From: Saprospiraceae bacterium
Lineage (GTDB): Bacteria > Bacteroidota > Bacteroidia > Chitinophagales > Saprospiraceae
Direction of reading: 5' to 3'
DNA length: 6,621 nt
Assembly: GCA_004297645.1 (NCBI GenBank)
Contig: SCUG01000554.1
Location: 1-6,621 of the forward strand
Of this stretch, positions 4,519 through 6,621 are shown piece after piece. The translations under genes and the position numbers were made by a program. Numbering within the stretch: position 1 is the first letter of the stretch; each line of letters starts with the position of its first letter. The notes beneath the pieces are model-generated. The model did no database searches and was not told the DNA's origin. It saw only the letters and a program-made list of their open reading frames with translations.

Positions 4519-6428
4519 CCCTTAAACCACTCCACAAACTCTTCCACCGTCTTCGCTCCGAGGTCACCTTCGCCCTGCTTGCGAACGCCAACAGCGCCAA
4601 CCTCCGCCTCCTTCTCCCCGACGATGAGCATGTACGGGATCTTGTTCATCTCGGCATCCCGGATTTTGCGGCCGATGCTTTCGGAGCGGTCGTCCACGAT
4701 GCCGCGGATGTCGTGGGTGGCGAGTTTTTTTTGCACCTCATTTGCATAGTCGTTGAACTTGTCGCTGATGGGCAGGATGGTGTATTGCTCCGGCGCCAGC
4801 CACAGCGGGAACTTGCCGTTGCAGTGCTCGATGAGCACGCCGATGAAGCGCTCCATCGAGCCGAAGGGCGCCCGGTGAATCATCACGGGGCGGTGCGGCT
4901 GGTTGTCGGCGCCGATGTATTCGAGTTCGAAGCGGTCGGGCAGGTTGTAGTCCACCTGTATGGTGCCGAGTTGCCACGAGCGGCCGAGGGCGTCCTTCAC
5001 CATGAAGTCGAGCTTGGGGCCGTAGAATGCGGCTTCGCCGGGAACGGTGACGGTTTCTAAGCCGGTCTCAGCTACGGCTTCGATGATGGCGCGTTCGGCC
5101 TTTTCCCAGTTTTCGTCCGAGCCAATGTACTTCGATTTATCGTTGGGGTCGCGAAGGGAAATTTGGGCAGTGTAGCTGTCGAAGCCTAATTTTTTGAGGA
5201 CAAAGCGGGTGAGGTCGAGCACACTGAGGAACTCGCCTTTCACCTGGTCGGGCGTACAGAACAGGTGTGCGTCGTCTTGGGTGAAGCCACGCACGCGGGT
5301 CAGGCCGTGCAACTCGCCGCTCTGCTCGTAGCGATAGACGGTGCCGAACTCGGCGATGCGCAGCGGCAGTTCTTTGTAGGAGCGTGGTTTGTGGCCGAAG
5401 ATTTCGCAGTGGTGCGGGCAGTTCATGGGTTTCAACAAAAACTCCTCGCCCTCGCGTGGCGTGTGGATGGGTTGGAAGCTGTCCTTGCCGTATTTTTCGT
5501 AATGGCCGGAGGTGACGTAGAGTTCTTTTTTGCCAATGTGTGGCGTGATGACGGGTGTGTATCCCCGGAGGATTTGCTCTTGTTTGAGGAAGTTTTCGAG
5601 ACGGCTGCGCAGGGCGGCGCCTTTGGGCAGCCAGATGGGCAGGCCGGCGCCGACTTTTTCGGAGAACATGAAAAGTTCGAGTTCCTGGCCGAGCTTGCGG
5701 TGGTCTCGTTTTTTGGCTTCTTCGAGCATTTCGAGGTACTCGGTCAGCTCCTTTTGTTTGGGGAAGGTGATGCCGTAAAGCCGGGTGAGTTGCTGGCGTT
5801 TTTCGTCGCCACGCCAATAGGCGCCGGCGACGGCCATGAGCTTTGCAGCCTTTATTTTAGCCGTATCAGGGATGTGAGGCCCCTTGCACAGGTCGGTGAA
5901 ATTGCCCTGGTGGTAAAAGGTGATTTTGCCGTCTTCCAACTCATCTATCAACTCCAACTTGTACTCGTCGCCTTTTCCCTGGAAATATTTGAGGGCATCG
6001 GCTTTGCTCACTTCCTGGCGTTTGTAGGCGTTGCCCTGGCGGGCGAGTTCGAGCATTTTGTCTTCGATTTTTTTGAAATCGTCGCTGGAAATTTGCGTGC
6101 CGCCGGGGTCCACGTCGTAATAAAAGCCGTTGTCCACCGCCGGGCCGATGCCTAATTTAATGCCTGGATAAATCGCCTCCAGCGCCTCTGCCATCAGGTG
6201 GGCCGAGGAGTGCCAGAAGGTGCTTTTGCCTTCTTTGTCGTTCCAGGTGAGCAGTTGGAGTTTGGCGTCGGAGTGGATGGGGCGGTTGGCGTCCCGGACT
6301 TCGCCGTTGACTTTTGCGGCCAATACATTTCTGGCCAGCCCTTCGCTGATGGACCGGGCAATTTCCATGGCGCTCGTGCCTTTGGGATATGGACGGACGC
6401 TGCCGTCGGGTAGTGTGATGTTTATCAT
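4509..6428 (-). CDS. thrS: Threonine--tRNA ligase
   Basis: Cytoplasmic class II aminoacyl-tRNA synthetase that charges tRNA-Thr with threonine and edits mischarged Ser-tRNA-Thr. The 639-residue length is typical. Domains in order: a TGS domain (about 1-60); the editing domain with HSSAH (His73, His77) and CKGPH (Cys181, His185); and the catalytic core with LKPMNCPHH (Cys337), motif 2 RIAEFGTVYRYE (357-368), QDDAHLF (His388) and motif 3 HRAPFGSMERFIG (518-530, His518). Cys337, His388 and His518 are the expected zinc ligands. The anticodon-binding domain occupies about 541-639. All key residues are present and the frame is uninterrupted. The ATG at 6428 gives the usual MINITLPDGS start. In many Bacteroidota thrS is followed by infC-rpmI-rplT; here three toxin-antitoxin modules follow instead. 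A decayed second copy of its 3' end lies at 3758-3814. Confidence 0.98.
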   Translation of the reverse strand: MINITLPDGSVRPYPKGTSAMEIARSISEGLARNVLAAKVNGEVRDANRPIHSDAKLQLLTWNDKEGKSTFWHSSAHLMAEALEAIYPGIKLGIGPAVDNGFYYDVDPGGTQISSDDFKKIEDKMLELARQGNAYKRQEVSKADALKYFQGKGDEYKLELIDELEDGKITFYHQGNFTDLCKGPHIPDTAKIKAAKLMAVAGAYWRGDEKRQQLTRLYGITFPKQKELTEYLEMLEEAKKRDHRKLGQELELFMFSEKVGAGLPIWLPKGAALRSRLENFLKQEQILRGYTPVITPHIGKKELYVTSGHYEKYGKDSFQPIHTPREGEEFLLKPMNCPHHCEIFGHKPRSYKELPLRIAEFGTVYRYEQSGELHGLTRVRGFTQDDAHLFCTPDQVKGEFLSVLDLTRFVLKKLGFDSYTAQISLRDPNDKSKYIGSDENWEKAERAIIEAVAETGLETVTVPGEAAFYGPKLDFMVKDALGRSWQLGTIQVDYNLPDRFELEYIGADNQPHRPVMIHRAPFGSMERFIGVLIEHCNGKFPLWLAPEQYTILPISDKFNDYANEVQKKLATHDIRGIVDDRSESIGRKIRDAEMNKIPYMLIVGEKEAEVGAVGVRKQGEGDLGAKTVEEFVEWFKGLL

Positions 6429-6621
6429 CGTGATTCGTAATTCGGCTAATGCCCTATTGTCTTCTTGAAAAGTGGTGTCCAGGTTTGCCAGAAAGTGAAC
6501 CGTGGATTGGGCTTTTTAAGAAACAAAAAAGGAGCGGGTAAAAAATAAAAAAGGACTACGGCGATGGCAGGCAAAAAGTTCTATTACCGCCATCAATTTC
6601 TGTGAAAGCGGCAAAAATAGA
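6429..6621 (-). promoter_or_regulatory. thrS leader region with distal -7 box
   Basis: Non-coding on both strands as far as I can see. At the far end TATTTTTG on the - strand (6619-6612) fits TAnnTTTG; any -33 box would be outside the window. That would give an unusually long leader of about 180 nt. The leader contains a possible hairpin (6563-6571 with 6587-6594: 8 bp with a bulged A at 6569) and two pyrimidine tracts TCCTTTTTT on the - strand. A regulatory leader is possible, but no known riboswitch or T-box motif is recognised. Confidence 0.35.

Noticed and set aside
5265..6155. 296-codon + strand open frame opposite thrS
   Set aside because: It lies wholly antisense to a clearly real thrS; its hydrophobic, Phe/Val-rich composition is what the complement of a Lys/Glu-rich gene gives.
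1..6621. CRISPR array, tRNA or rRNA genes
   Set aside because: No regularly spaced repeats of CRISPR type and no tRNA cloverleaf or rRNA sequence was recognised on either strand.

Overview
The window looks like the chromosome of a member of the Bacteroidota, possibly a Saprospiria-type bacterium. This is inferred from protein flavour and from several copies of the Bacteroidota-type -7 promoter motif TAnnTTTG placed just upstream of genes. No 16S rRNA or other firm taxonomic marker is present.

Layout. Positions 1-381 hold no convincing gene but contain two strong palindromes. On the + strand follow two genes (382-984 and 1148-1561) that together form a split YeeE/YedE-type sulfur-compound (probably thiosulfate) transporter. 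A 143-bp non-coding element lies between them (989-1131). It has 11-bp terminal inverted repeats, a large internal hairpin and a perfect 8-bp target duplication, so it is a MITE-like insertion into what was a tight operon. A bidirectional terminator (1602-1640) separates this block from everything that follows, which is on the - strand.

Reading the - strand from the right edge, thrS (threonyl-tRNA synthetase, 6428-4509) is complete and is preceded by a leader of about 190 nt. Downstream of it come three head-to-tail toxin-antitoxin-like operons, each antitoxin first. The first has an antitoxin (4470-4198) and a PIN toxin (4211-3820) whose reading frame is broken by an apparent 1-nt deletion. 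The second has a 90-aa putative antitoxin (3642-3370) and a zeta-toxin-like P-loop kinase (3365-2649). The third has an 84-aa putative antitoxin (2415-2161) and an intact PIN toxin (2164-1754). Each operon has its own TAnnTTTG-type -7 element.

The most interesting structure is how these modules are bracketed. The first lies between the real 3' end of thrS and a decayed second copy of that 3' end (3758-3814). The second lies between two direct copies of a hairpin of about 50 bp (2595-2643 and 3668-3718). The third may lie between short imperfect repeats. This suggests stepwise accretion of toxin-antitoxin cassettes at the thrS 3' end, displacing whatever used to follow thrS. In many Bacteroidota that is infC-rpmI-rplT, which is not seen here.
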